Positions 1-9,944 are shown, counted from the stretch's first letter. The stretch: DNA of 37,976 nucleotides from Chlorokybus atmophyticus (GCA_009103225.1 RHPI01003011.1:1-37976); one strand, 5' to 3'. Made by a program: numbers and translations. The notes: generated by a model from the letters alone, not told the origin.

Positions 1-1
1 A

Positions 2-3000
2 TCTGGCGCAGTCATCGTGCGATCTGGCTCAAGCCCGTCAAGCGGTCGCTCTGGAGACGTACTTCTTGAGACTGGTGCATCATGCGCTGGAGATACAGGC
101 AGCATTTTGTTGCAAACAGGCAGCACTACTACTACTGGCCGTGCTGGCCAGTTTTTAGTCCTGATTGGAGGTGCTGATGGCGAGAGCAAACTAACGATGA
201 ACTCGACATATGCGGAAATCACCGTTGCCAATGCTGCACGTTTTGCCGCAACTAGCTTGCACACGACCCTTGCAAGTCCAGTTGGTGGGCTGGTTGGGCT
301 GGCTGATGCTTATGGGAAGGTCCCTGTCAAAGTAGTTGATGGTGCCGTTGTTGTTGATACGCATGAGCTTGATATGTCAGGCAATGTAATAAGCTTAAGT
401 GCTGGTTCAGCAACAGCAATCAACATGAACCACACTCACACCATCATATCTGCCAGTACACTTGGCATAAGCGACGACAATGATGCTGATGTTGGTCTGT
501 GGCTCACCGATGGTAGACTTCAGCTTGCCAGCGCAGGCTCAAAGTCCACCGTCGTGACTGGCGGCTCTCAAGTTGTCATCAACACAACGGTGTCTGGCTT
601 TGACTCTGGTGATATTGAATTGGCCACATCATCAGCACCAACAGGAGCAAGTGGCAGTGTAAGCATTCTGGGTGGAGTTTCGGGTGGCGCAGGAGGCGGT
701 GGTTCCATAGAGGTGGTAGGTGGAAACAGCATACACAGTGAAGGGGGCTCTGTAGAGGTTGCAGGCGGAGGTGGCGCTCGTACTGGTGGGGTCGTTGCTT
801 TGTCTGGTGGTGCTTCCAGGCACGAGACCTGCACCGCCGTGTTCACTTGCCAGAGTGTTGTCGTGACACCTGAGGAGTATCTAGCGATTCAAGAGGGGTG
901 TGACGCTGTCTGCTCGTTTTACGGTGCCTCCTTTGAGCGGTTGTGCGGCAGACAACGTGTGGCTGTTGATGAGGGAACATATGCAGCTGTGCTGCAGGGC
1001 TGCACGCCCGACTGCATGGGTGGCGCGCTCAACTTGGCTGCCGGGAATGCAAACAGCGGATATGGTGGCACAGCCACAATGCGTGGCGGCACTTCGCAGT
1101 CGACTGTGGGAGGCAATGTCATCATCGCCAGCGGGCAGGGTGCTGACGCAAGCGGTGACGTGTTTATCGGCTCAGCGTTGCCCACTGATGCACACGGTGC
1201 ATCTGGGTCAGTCACATTGTCTTCTGCAGATTCCTGCATGGGTACAACGGGTGGCATCAGCTTCACCACAGGCAGCGCCGGTGGTGGTGATGCTGGCAAT
1301 ATTATCTTGACAGTGGGTGCTGCGGACGCCCTAACAAGTGTGCAACTTGGGGACGACAGCGTGACCGTGTCAGTGCAAGACCAAGCACGCTTCCTGGCAA
1401 CAGCTGCAACAACAAGCATCGCTGGTGACAGTGTCAGCATCAGCACAAGGGACTATACAAACTTTTACGCAGGCCCCAGCAACACCACTCTTGAAGGAAG
1501 GCTTATTATCCTGTCGGTCAACAGAGTATCGCATGTGGTTGCCAACAGCAGCGGCACAACTCTTATGGGACAGTCTGTGCGTATTTGCGTTAACAATCAA
1601 ACGCAATTCTTGGCAACCAATAGCAGCACAACAATGTCAGGAGCAGCTGTGTCTGTGCTCGTTAACGGCACTGCCCGTCTCCACGCCTCCGCTGACACAA
1701 CTACCATTCAAGGCCCAGCAGTGGAAGTCACTGCAACATCACAGGATCGGCAGGGAGGATCAGTTGCGGTATCTGGAGGAACGTCAGCGGCAGGAGGTGC
1801 GGTACACATACAAGGAGGGTCTGCTTGGGGTGATTGCGGCAACGGCGTGTACACTTGCGGCAACATTGAAGTGCCGCTGGCTGCGTACTTGGCAATCCAG
1901 GCTGGCTGCGAGGACAGCTGTGTGTTTTATGGTGCAACGCAGCGTCACTGTGGGTCTGGTTACATCGTGGATGAGGACACCTATCAGGCAGTCATGTCTG
2001 GGAGCTGCTCGCAAGGTTGTGCCGCAGGAGTGGTCACAATGACTGGTGGTAGTGCGGAGTCGGCAACTGGCGGTCATGCCATCATACGCGGTGGAAGCTC
2101 GGCCGCAGGTGACGGTGGCTCCATCATCCTGGCATCAGGCAAGGGTGCCGACAGCACCGGCGTTGTGTCTGTTGCATCTGCAGATAATAGCGGCAATGGT
2201 GCAACTGGCGATGTTGTTTTGCGCACTGGCCGGTCTTGCGCTGGAAGTACAGGCGACTTGTTATTGGAGACGGGCAGCACTGACGGCACATCCGGTAGCA
2301 TCATTTTGCTCGTCGGATCTGACGGCGTTTCAAGCAAGAGCAAACTTACTGTCGCAGATGAGATGTTCAAACTCCAACTAGGAGATGCATCTGTTGTGTC
2401 AGCAAGTGTGAACGGCACTTTCATGGGTGGCCTGCAAGATACAGCGGAAGTCACTTTGCTTGACCCTTCCGGGAACAAGCGGGTGCAAGTGCTTGACAGC
2501 GGCAAGGTGTCCATCAACAGCGCCAGTGCTCAGCAGGTGGCAATCCAGAGTGGCGGCTCCGTTTTCATTGAAGCTGCTGCTTCGCAAACACTGTCTCTCG
2601 CTCAAGACGGTTATGATCGCGTGTCCGTGGACACTGGTGGTGGTATTAGCTTGACACCAGCCTCAGGCTCAGGCGTGAATGTCCAAAGCAGTTCAGGGAG
2701 TGCACAGTTCACTGTAAATGCGCTGGCAGCATCGCAAACAGCAACGCTCACAGTAGAAACCAATGCAGCAGATGCCTTGCTGACGTTGTCCGATGGCTCT
2801 GGGTCTGCTTCATTGACATACAGCACTACCGGTGATGGTCTCGTGATTACTGGTATGGAAAAGTCCCTCTGCACAATTGTGGCGGGTGCGGTGACTTGTA
2901 ACACAATGGCTGGGATCATCACGTCGGAGACAACAACATTGGGTGCTGGAGCTACAGAGATCATCACACTAACCAACAGCAGAGTAACAGCTGGCAGCGT

Positions 3001-3169
3001 TGTCGTGGCCACTGTATCCGCTCCTTGCGTGGCCTCCACAACGGACTACGTTTTGATGGCAGTTGTTTATGCCCGAGTATCAGTCAATACCGTATACATT
3101 GCGGTCAAAAACCACGACTCTTTATCATGCATGACAACTTACAAGATGTCATACTACATCATCAACTAG
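2..3169 (+). CDS. Gly-rich beta-solenoid-like repeat protein, 3' part
   Basis: The frame is open from base 2, so the gene starts upstream of the window; the GTG at 17 is not a credible eukaryotic start. About 1,055 residues are visible, ending with TAG at 3167-3169. The protein is dominated by irregular 15-20 residue repeats of the form GGxVxIxxG, GDVLLETG or GSIILxxG, rich in Gly, Ser, Thr, Ala and Val, as expected for a beta-helix or solenoid. Two Cys-rich modules interrupt the repeats (residues 272-333 and 607-668, counted from base 17). Several Asn-x-Ser/Thr sites lie between them. The last ~110 residues form a different beta-rich tail with conserved Cys. No catalytic motif is visible. 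By composition I infer a secreted or cell-surface structural or adhesive protein; the function is unknown. No intron is needed across 3.1 kb. No start or signal peptide can be seen. Confidence 0.8.
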   Translation, partial: SGAVIVRSGSSPSSGRSGDVLLETGASCAGDTGSILLQTGSTTTTGRAGQFLVLIGGADGESKLTMNSTYAEITVANAARFAATSLHTTLASPVGGLVGLADAYGKVPVKVVDGAVVVDTHELDMSGNVISLSAGSATAINMNHTHTIISASTLGISDDNDADVGLWLTDGRLQLASAGSKSTVVTGGSQVVINTTVSGFDSGDIELATSSAPTGASGSVSILGGVSGGAGGGGSIEVVGGNSIHSEGGSVEVAGGGGARTGGVVALSGGASRHETCTAVFTCQSVVVTPEEYLAIQEGCDAVCSFYGASFERLCGRQRVAVDEGTYAAVLQGCTPDCMGGALNLAAGNANSGYGGTATMRGGTSQSTVGGNVIIASGQGADASGDVFIGSALPTDAHGASGSVTLSSADSCMGTTGGISFTTGSAGGGDAGNIILTVGAADALTSVQLGDDSVTVSVQDQARFLATAATTSIAGDSVSISTRDYTNFYAGPSNTTLEGRLIILSVNRVSHVVANSSGTTLMGQSVRICVNNQTQFLATNSSTTMSGAAVSVLVNGTARLHASADTTTIQGPAVEVTATSQDRQGGSVAVSGGTSAAGGAVHIQGGSAWGDCGNGVYTCGNIEVPLAAYLAIQAGCEDSCVFYGATQRHCGSGYIVDEDTYQAVMSGSCSQGCAAGVVTMTGGSAESATGGHAIIRGGSSAAGDGGSIILASGKGADSTGVVSVASADNSGNGATGDVVLRTGRSCAGSTGDLLLETGSTDGTSGSIILLVGSDGVSSKSKLTVADEMFKLQLGDASVVSASVNGTFMGGLQDTAEVTLLDPSGNKRVQVLDSGKVSINSASAQQVAIQSGGSVFIEAAASQTLSLAQDGYDRVSVDTGGGISLTPASGSGVNVQSSSGSAQFTVNALAASQTATLTVETNAADALLTLSDGSGSASLTYSTTGDGLVITGMEKSLCTIVAGAVTCNTMAGIITSETTTLGAGATEIITLTNSRVTAGSVVVATVSAPCVASTTDYVLMAVVYARVSVNTVYIAVKNHDSLSCMTTYKMSYYIIN
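830..1015 (+). repeat. Cys-rich module A of the solenoid protein
   Basis: Sixty-two residues with seven Cys, embedded in the Gly-rich repeats. Key elements are C-x5-C, then EYLAIQ-GC, then C-SFYGA, C, and a GTYAAV-QGC end. It aligns along its length with module B (1835-2020), which is the same length, so the two arose by internal duplication. I do not recognise the domain. The spacing suggests a disulfide-stabilised insert in an otherwise Cys-poor protein. Confidence 0.75.
1835..2020 (+). repeat. Cys-rich module B of the solenoid protein
   Basis: Second copy of the 62-residue module, with C-x6-C, AYLAIQAGC, C-VFYGA, C, DTYQAV and a final pair of Cys. The seven Cys positions match module A within one residue. 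The copies are about 1.0 kb apart, and the Gly-rich sequence after each is also similar (GG-x-IIASG-GAD type). The duplicated unit may therefore be larger than the module itself. Confidence 0.75.
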
Positions 3170-3188
3170 ATGTTGATGTTACTAGCCT

Positions 3189-3193
3189 TGTAA
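3189..3193 (+). terminator. Possible TGTAA polyadenylation element
   Basis: TGTAA begins 20 bases after the stop of the solenoid gene. TGTAA is the usual polyadenylation signal in chlorophyte green algae such as Chlamydomonas. A five-base match is expected often by chance and another lies near 3535, so this is only suggestive. Confidence 0.2.
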
Positions 3194-4292
3194 AGTAGCG
3201 TAGGTATATCGTTCGCAATATCATTGTGCATTGTTCCTAGCATAGCGTTCAACAGGTAGTCAATAGTCTTAGCATTGCAGTATATTGGGATTTCACTCCA
3301 TTTTGTTCAGATTGTCATGCTTATGGGAGTTGGAGTGGTCACAATGAAATGCTGTTTGTCAAGCCTTTAAATCCAAACCAGCCTTTGCCATCTGAGGTTA
3401 ACATCATCAAAATGCTTTTTATGCATAAAGCACGCATGTGCTTTGTAGAGAAGCATGTATTTGCTAGATGATCTTATAGCTCACAACAAGCGCGTTAAGT
3501 ATACAAACCGCACGACAACACAAGCATGAAAATTCTGTAAAGTAACCCGCGGCCGCATGTGGTTGATCACTTTACAAAGCGCACATGCATGCATAGTCAT
3601 TGTCCCATTATCATTGTGCTATTGTTATTGGTACATTCATGATCCAAAGTGTCCCGCTTGTCCCTTACTTACCTGCTGGTGAGGATCACAAACTATTGCA
3701 CAAGAAGTTCACTACACACCTTGCAACACCCCTGCTATCACCACACCCACAAAGGAGTAGAGGGAACCCCTTCAACGGCTTCAGCCAGGCACTGCTGGGG
3801 GCACCCCACACAAGTAGTTCTCGCAAGGCCAGCAATTGGTTGCCCCCACCAGGTGGCAGCCTGAGACGGTCTTGCCTTTATACTACTTACTGCTCTCCAA
3901 CCTGGTACATAAGTTGTTCAAGGCCAATGAGGCCTTGCCACCTATACGCTGACCTGTCAGCACAAGCTGACCTTGTCCCAGCTGAGACACATCCACACCA
4001 TCTTGCTGCCTTAGCGACTCTGCGTTTAACACTGACCAGTCCTGCAGTTATTGGTAGACAGTGCGCATGCCTTGTGTAGCTGCTATGTTTCTACACACTA
4101 CTAGTAAATGCATAAGAACTGACCATTTGTTCTTGGCATACCTGCTCATGAAGCTTATGAGCACGTAAGCCAAGTGCTACACGGCTCCATGACTATACAA
4201 GATCCGATCCCTGGAGTCCTCATTTAATCATTATTACTTACCACGTAATGAAAGAACTAAGAGTGACTTCAGCCAGCCTTTTATGCATGGCA
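3194..4292. other. Intergenic stretch, no gene recognised
   Basis: AT-rich sequence after the solenoid gene, then a mixed-composition part from about 3650. Short open frames here (for example 3600-4079) have no recognisable protein pattern and are probably chance. I see no mobile-element ends, and no further repeats until the LTR at 4298. Confidence 0.5.
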
Positions 4293-4297
4293 TTCCT
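4293..4297. repeat. Candidate target-site duplication TTCCT, left
   Basis: TTCCT directly abuts the TGTAAC end of the left LTR and is repeated at 9253-9257 after the right LTR. Five bases is the normal size for Ty3/gypsy elements. The right copy is also the first five bases of a 28-bp internal-like sequence, so the duplication is not certain. Confidence 0.5.
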
Positions 4298-4967
4298 TGT
4301 AACGGTGCTCGTGCCCTGCCACCTGTGAGTTGGTCCAATCAACAACCCTCTCACCAAGGCACGGTAATCACACCGGAACCTTGCCCCCTCTGCCAAGCAC
4401 ACACGCGCGCCCCACCACGCGCGTACGCACGCGCATGCGCTCCAAGCTACACACCGACTTGTGTAGCGCCTTGGATCGTCACACAAGCAAGCACACACCA
4501 GTGGACACACGCTAGCAACCCCTGCTAACCACCACCAAGCTTGCACACCAGAAACTAGGGAGCTAAAGGTTGTATTGCAAATTGTAATATGTCACTTTTA
4601 TACGTACCAGTCTGCACATGCTACTGTCTAGACGGTCCTAGCGCTAGACGGAAATAGAAGCTAAGATATTCTGGCAGAATCTTGTAGTATACTTCTAGAC
4701 CTTTCCGACGCACAAAAGATCTCCTCATTTTTTGCTCATATGGTCAAGTTATACTACTTGGCGCCAAGCCCTTCCAGAAATCTGGTCGAGCCCTTCTCGA
4801 CTGGCCCTCCGTTTTCTGGCGTCTTCCAGACTTGCCCTGGGCCGGTCGATATCTGCGGCAGACTCGCAACTCGCCGATATCCGCCACAAGTCATGAAAAA
4901 CATGATATCTCACAAATAAGGCCTAACATGGCCATGAAAATCACGAAATTCGGCCTTAACTGTTACA
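4298..4967 (-). repeat. 3' LTR of the gypsy element
   Basis: 670 bp, TGTAAC...GTTACA, directly repeated at 8583-9252 with roughly 20 scattered substitutions noted by eye. It contains a TATAAAAG-type TATA box read on the minus strand (4595-4602) and a tract of alternating CG/CA-rich sequence. The two LTRs are identical at insertion, so their difference indicates an old but not ancient insertion. Confidence 0.92.
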
Positions 4968-4980
4968 TTCCTCCTCACCC
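4968..4980 (-). promoter_or_regulatory. Polypurine tract of the gypsy element
   Basis: On the minus strand a 13-base purine-rich run (GGGTGAGGAGGAA) ends exactly at the LTR start TGTAAC. This is the position where plus-strand DNA synthesis is primed in LTR elements. Confidence 0.75.
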
Positions 4981-5027
4981 GCATTGCAACACCTATGTAT
5001 ATTGTATATTATGTCATATGGTATATA

Positions 5028-6759
5028 TTATGTCTTTTCCATGTCGGGGTGAGCCAGGACTGGTGCCTCCGTCAGCGCCTTTTTCAACGCAGCAAATGCA
5101 TGTTCCTCTGTTGCTGACCAGCTCCAAAGCTTTCCCTTCTTGAATAGGGCAGTCAAGGGAGCAGCTATGCGCGAAAACCCCATGACAAGGTTGCGATGAT
5201 ATCCCGCAAGGCCTAAAAAGAACATAACCTCCTTTACGTTGGTCGGAGAAGCCCACTCGCGCACCACCTGCACTTTGTTGGGGTCCGGCTTGATGCCTTC
5301 ATGCGACACGATGTGGCCTAGGTACTCCACCTCTCAAAGCAAGAATTTGCACTTTTGTAGCTGGTCGTACAACTTGTGTTCGCGCAAACGCTGCAACACG
5401 CGCCGTAGAAGTGCCACGTGCTCCTCCTTTCTTTTCGAGTACACCAAAATGTCGTTGAGGTACACGAGGACTCCCTTGCCAATCAAGTCAACAAAAACGC
5501 TGTTCATCAGCATTTAAAATGTTGCCGGCGTGTTCGTAAGTCCGAAGCACATAACCAACTACTCGTAGTGCCCATAACGTGTGTTGAAAGCTGTTTTCTC
5601 CACATCCTCGGGCGCGATGCGGATTTGGTGATAACCTCCAGCAAGATCAAGTGTTGTGAAGTACTGCGCACCTTGCAATTGCTCCAGCAACTCGTCGATA
5701 CGTGGGAGTGGAAAGCAATTCCTCTTCGTGATGTTGTTGAGAGCTTGGTAATCGACGCACATTCGCAAGCTCCCAATTTTTTTCGTACCAACACTATAGG
5801 TGCACGATAAGGGGACTTACTAGGCATAATGTAGCCTCTTTTCAGCAAGTCCGCCACATGCCTCTCGGCCTCTTCCAGCTCCAAAGGTGACAACTTGTAT
5901 ACGGGTTGATACGGTGGCTTGTGCACGCCCTCAATCAGCTCCACACGGTGGTCTACGCTCCGTGGAGGTGGTAGACCAGATGGAAGTCCACCATGATATC
6001 TTGGTATTCTTTAACAAGTTTACACACCTCGGGGTCCATTGTAGCCGTCTTAACATTGTCACTCAGCTTCGGTGCTGACTTTTGAGTGTTTTCGCGCACC
6101 ACGCACAACCATGCAGCCTTTGCCTTCCGTGGAGACTATAACTTCCTCAATTGCACATAAGTGATCGGGTCAGTTGTCGTACCACCTCATTGTGCGTGCC
6201 GCGCCTCGATGACGTCCGACGCAGCTATGGCAAAATCTCTCTTGCTTTCCACAAAGCGATCTTCCTCTTCAACAGGGCATGCGCGCATACCTTGAATGGA
6301 CTTTCCACCGTTTTGTTCGATGGTGAGCACGCGCTTCCTCCAATTGATGGATGGATTATGTTGCCATAGCCACGGTAGTCTCAAAATTCCATCAAACCCA
6401 TTCCATAGGGTGATGCAGCAAGTCGCATGTTCTCCTTCATCTTCCCAAATAATGAGAACGCACAACTCTTTAATCATAAATGCAGCGCCATCACCTCCAA
6501 AGGGTGGCTCTCCATCAGCGAGCTTCACTTCACCTCCTCGTCATGACGAAAGCCAACCGTAACGCCGCGCAATATCAATACTCATAAAGTTGCTGTTGGC
6601 ACCGCTATCAATCATGAGCTTACACTCTCTCCGTCGTCCTTGGTCATCACAAATGTGTGCTCGAAGCCCGAAGTACTTTGTTGTCTCCTTCTTTGCATCA
6701 CTCACCACCGTTGGCGCGTTCAATGCCATCTTCTCCTGCTTCCTTGATGGAAATGTCAC
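5028..6759 (-). pseudogene. Gypsy protease and reverse transcriptase remnant
   Basis: Reading leftward from 6759, an aspartic protease with the IDSGA active site and a downstream GFDGILRLPWL-QHNP segment (6187-6528) typical of gypsy PR/linker. RT follows: MRMCVDYQALNNITKRN and FTTLDLAGGYHQIRI (5559-5768), then FGLTNTPATF, then the active-site box, then YLGHIVS and the palm/connection (5028-5330). The active-site box reads YLND (5451-5462) instead of Y-x-DD, so the first catalytic Asp is Asn. In-frame stops lie at 5559-5561, 5514-5516 and 5334-5336. The frame ends at 5025-5027, before the RNase H DAS box. There is no RNase H or integrase. These losses exclude autonomous activity. Confidence 0.85.
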
Positions 6760-6920
6760 AACAACTGTCCGTGCATGAGGCTCCTTCCTATTCTCAGCAG
6801 TAGCCTCCTCACCTACCAGGGGAAGTCGTTTTCCTGCTCCACGCCATTGCTCCTGGTGTTGACGCGCCGATCACGGCGAGGGTTGCCATCCGGTGTTGGC
6901 CTTTGCGTGCTTCGTTTGGG

Positions 6921-6962
6921 GCATCCATACGCCAAATGCTCAGTCGACCCACACGCATTACA
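6921..6962 (-). other. CCHC zinc knuckle of Gag
   Basis: The minus strand encodes CNACGSTEHLAYGC, a perfect C-x2-C-x4-H-x4-C retroviral-type zinc knuckle. It lies on the far side of the solo LTR from the rest of Gag. Confidence 0.9.
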
Positions 6963-7024
6963 CTTGCGCACACCTTTACCTCTTTCACTACGTCCGCCAT
7001 GCTTCGCCTCACTTCCATGCGTGT

Positions 7025-7681
7025 GTATGTGTAACGATGCTCGTACTGATTGAACACCTCACCAGAGCTACCAGCCTGATGAACGAGCTAGGATGCAACT
7101 GAGCACACTAATGGCGCTATCACACGTGCACCTACTCGCAATCAATCAATCAACAGTATTCGCACCGTGGGGTTGAACACCTTGAGGGCAATGTAGGCGC
7201 CTCAAAGCTTGTGGGGGAGTCCGGTCCGTGCAAGAGCTGTAGCAAAAGCACACCCACGCGCACACACGCACCGTGGATGCAAACTACACAAGCACGCACA
7301 CACCACAACAAGAGCAATAACTTAATTTCTACTTGGTCCAACCTCCCTAATAGCAGTATACTAGCTTCTTATATACCTAAGAGGCTATACTAACATTGTC
7401 GAAGTCAACTATGTTTACTACACCGCCAACACATGCCTAAAACATGTGTATTAGCTGTTTAAAACTGCGTCGGCGCATAGAAACTGTCAACGGTGGTCAA
7501 ATGTCAGCGCATAACGCTCGCGTGACCTTTGAAACGCGCGCCCTTGATGTAGGAATAATCCGGCGACTTGGGACTTTATATAAGCATAACGCGTCAGGCC
7601 TGTTAAACAGGGCTGTTTTGGGGTAAAAGGGCTAGAAATTCAGCTTAAAAGCAAGTGTAATGCCAACTTTGTTACAGTATG
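7025..7681. repeat. Solo LTR with GTATG target duplications
   Basis: A 647-bp sequence (7030-7676) starts TGTAAC and ends GTTACA like the host element's LTRs. It is flanked by perfect 5-bp copies of GTATG at 7025-7029 and 7677-7681. It has a TATATAA core near 7575 and a CA/CG-rich tract like that of the host LTRs. The first 17 bases resemble the host LTR start, so it is probably a relative in the same orientation. Removing it with one GTATG copy joins the two Gag pieces in one frame. No internal region is present, so I infer loss by LTR-LTR recombination after insertion. Confidence 0.88.
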
Positions 7682-8565
7682 GCACCCACCTCCATTGGTG
7701 CAAGCCCAAAATCAGCTCCACCTCCATTGGCAAGCGCTAAACTTGGTTCTCCTCGTCTCCATACATGTTGGAAGCCTCCCCGGGGCTGATCACCATGCCT
7801 TTGCTTCCAGGCAGTGTTTCTTGTGGTGAACTGGAAGTACAACGCGTCGAGACGCTCCGCGATGCATATAGCCTCCGCGAGTGTCTTCGGGTCCCGTAGC
7901 TCCACTTCTTTACGCCCCAAAGGTTTTAAACCACGTGTATATCTGTCCAGCTGCTCCTACTCGGTCATATTGGGTATGGACATCACCAATCGCTGAAACG
8001 CAGCCGTGTACGCCATCACCGACCCCATTTGCACAAGGGCTGCAAGTTTGTCGCGTGCGGCCTTCACACTCTCAACGGGAACAAATTAATGCCTGACCGC
8101 CAGTGCCAACTCTTCCATGGTGGTCAATGGTAGCGCCAACCCTTGCAACACGCGTACAACGATGTCTCCACCCTACAAGTGCTGCAACTTTAAGCAATAT
8201 CGCTGCAACCTCCACGTGCAGATGCGTGGGCACCTTCGTGAGATTCAACCAAGACGATACTTGGAACATCCATTCATCTACTGCATCTGCATTACGTTGA
8301 CACTTGAATGGCTTGGGCTTTGGCACCTTCACATGCACGCGCGAGCTTGATGCCATGAGAACTTGTACACGCGCCATCGCATGCTCGTACGCCTCGCGTT
8401 GTGCTTGTGCCACCGCTTGAGTGTGATGAAGCTCTTCCCTCAATGCTAAGATGGCAGCTTGAAGCTCTTTCATGCGAGCATCCACCATCTCCACTAACAC
8501 ACTACACTCCGCTTCCGAATGACAAGTGTAAACGCCTACACACTTCCTCTTGCACCTTCATAAAC

Positions 8566-8580
8566 CGTGCTCCGATACCA
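8566..8580 (-). promoter_or_regulatory. Primer-binding site for initiator tRNA-Met
   Basis: On the minus strand TGGTATCGGAGCACG begins two bases after the LTR end. TGGTATCAGAGC is the usual primer site complementary to the 3' end of initiator tRNA-Met in many LTR elements; here 11 of the first 12 bases match. It fixes the element's direction and the 5' LTR boundary. Confidence 0.88.
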
Positions 8581-8582
8581 GT

Positions 8583-9252
8583 TGTAACGGTGCTCGTGCC
8601 ATGTCACCTGTGAGTTGGTCCAATCAACAACCCTCTCACCAAGGCACGGTATTCACACCGGAACCTTGCCCCCTCTGCCAAGCACACACGCGCGCCCCAC
8701 CACGCGCGTACGCACGCGCATGCGCTCCAAGCTACACACCGACTTGTGTAGCGCCTTGGATCGTCACACAAGCAAGCACACACCAGTGGACACACGCTAG
8801 CAACCCCTGCTAACCACCACCAAGCTTGCACACCAGAAACTAGGGAGCTAAAGGTTGTATTGCAAATTGTAATATGTCACTTTTATACGTACCAGTCTGC
8901 ACATGCTACTGTCTAGACGGTCCTAGCGCTAAACGGAAATAGAAGCTAAGATATTCTGGCAGAATCTTGTAGTACACTTCTAGACCTTTCCGATGCACAA
9001 AAGATCTCCTCATTTGCTGCTCATATGGTCAAGTTATACCACTTGGCGCCAGGCCCTTCCAGAAATCTGGTCGAGCCCTTCTCGACTGGCCCTCCGTTTT
9101 CTGGCGTCTTCCAGACTGGCCCTGGGCCGGTCGATATCTGCGGCAGACTCGCAACTCGCCGACATCCGCCACAAGTCATGAAAAACATGATCTCTCACAA
9201 AAAAGGCCTAAAATGGCCATGACTATCACGAAATTTGGCCTTGACTGTTACA
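8583..9252 (-). repeat. 5' LTR of the gypsy element
   Basis: 670 bp, the same length as the 3' LTR at 4298-4967, with TGTAAC...GTTACA ends and the TATAAAAG box at 8880-8887 (minus strand). The outer end is followed by 28 bases (9253-9280) identical to the sequence inside the 3' LTR (4968-4995), including the purine tract. Confidence 0.92.
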
Positions 9253-9280
9253 TTCCTCCTCACCCGCATTGCAACACCTA

Positions 9281-9944
9281 CATTGCAAGCGGATGGTGCA
9301 CGAGTGCCGCACAATAATTGCCAGCAAAGAATGCCAACCCTTTTGTATTATTGCACATTATGCATGAAATATTGCAAGTCACGGAAGTGGCATCCAACCA
9401 AAAATCTATATTCAATAATATAGGTTATAAGTGACATTGCGCACATGTTGGCATGTCACAGAAGAGAAGTTGCACGTATTTGCGTTGCAATTGAATATTA
9501 GCTCTTTAAAGGGGCATCTGCAAATCCAAGCTCACTTCAACTTTTTCAACTTAGCAGTACAATTTGTCAAGTTATAGATTGGCGTGAGAGGTTACGCTCT
9601 TTACTTAAGTCCAGCCACCTGAGTATTTAAGAGACCCCAAAATTCAAGAATATTCATTGTTCTTGTACATATCATGTATATAAGGATGATGGATGTTCAC
9701 GGCTTCCATAGGTAAATTTCCATTGCACTTAGATATAAGGAGCTGCAATGTCTGTGCCCGATCTAGCAATGAAGTGTGCCATCGAACACTCATGTGATTC
9801 GGCGGTGACCATATTTAGCAGAGCAGCCTACACACTTATACATGATCATACATGTCTAGCATTTAGCGCGCACACAAGTCCCAATCGTGTGAGAGTGTTT
9901 ACACATGAAGTTAAATTGAACTGTCCTGTTGTACATTCACACGG
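9281..9944. other. Intergenic stretch, no gene recognised
   Basis: AT-rich sequence with only short frames that lack recognisable protein patterns. No repeat ends were found. Confidence 0.5.

Larger units (their letters stand above)
6760..8488 (-). pseudogene. Gypsy gag with CCHC zinc knuckle, interrupted
   Basis: A likely start is the ATG at 8486-8488, about 80 bases inside the primer-binding site. The N-terminal part has a predicted coiled-coil-like helix followed by a KVPKPKPFK...DAVDEWMFQ motif seen in retrotransposon Gag. The middle carries in-frame stops at 8086-8088 and 7957-7959, plus a frameshift near 8150. The C-terminal Gag helix (RDPKTLAEAICIAERLDALY) lies at 7730-7900. The frame is then broken by the solo LTR at 7030-7676 and resumes in the same frame to a zinc knuckle, C-x2-C-x4-H-x4-C, at 6921-6962. 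The knuckle binds RNA during packaging in active relatives. Confidence 0.82.
4298..9252 (-). mobile_element. Ty3/gypsy-like LTR retrotransposon, degenerate and truncated
   Basis: A complete LTR-to-LTR unit read on the minus strand. Two 670-bp LTRs, nearly identical by eye, both run from TGTAAC to GTTACA. A primer-binding site matching initiator tRNA-Met lies just inside the 5' LTR (8566-8580), and a purine tract lies just inside the 3' LTR (4968-4980). The order is gag, CCHC zinc knuckle, aspartic protease, reverse transcriptase, the Ty3/gypsy order. Pol stops shortly after the RT connection region, with a TAA at 5025-5027 only about 60 bases from the LTR. RNase H and integrase are missing, presumably by internal deletion. 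Several in-frame stops and a mutated RT active site show it is dead. A solo LTR is nested in gag (7030-7676). Flanking TTCCT at 4293-4297 and 9253-9257 could be the target duplication, with a complication described under findings. Confidence 0.9.

Noticed and set aside
568-1446. Long antisense frames inside the solenoid gene
   Set aside because: Pro/Thr/Ser-rich shadows of GGT/GGC-rich coding sequence on the plus strand; no independent signal.
4330-4515. Pro/Thr/His-rich open frames in both LTRs (also 8615-8800)
   Set aside because: They recur only because the LTR is duplicated. Low-complexity CG/CA sequence creates the frame, and the minus-strand TATA and primer site show that this is regulatory LTR sequence.
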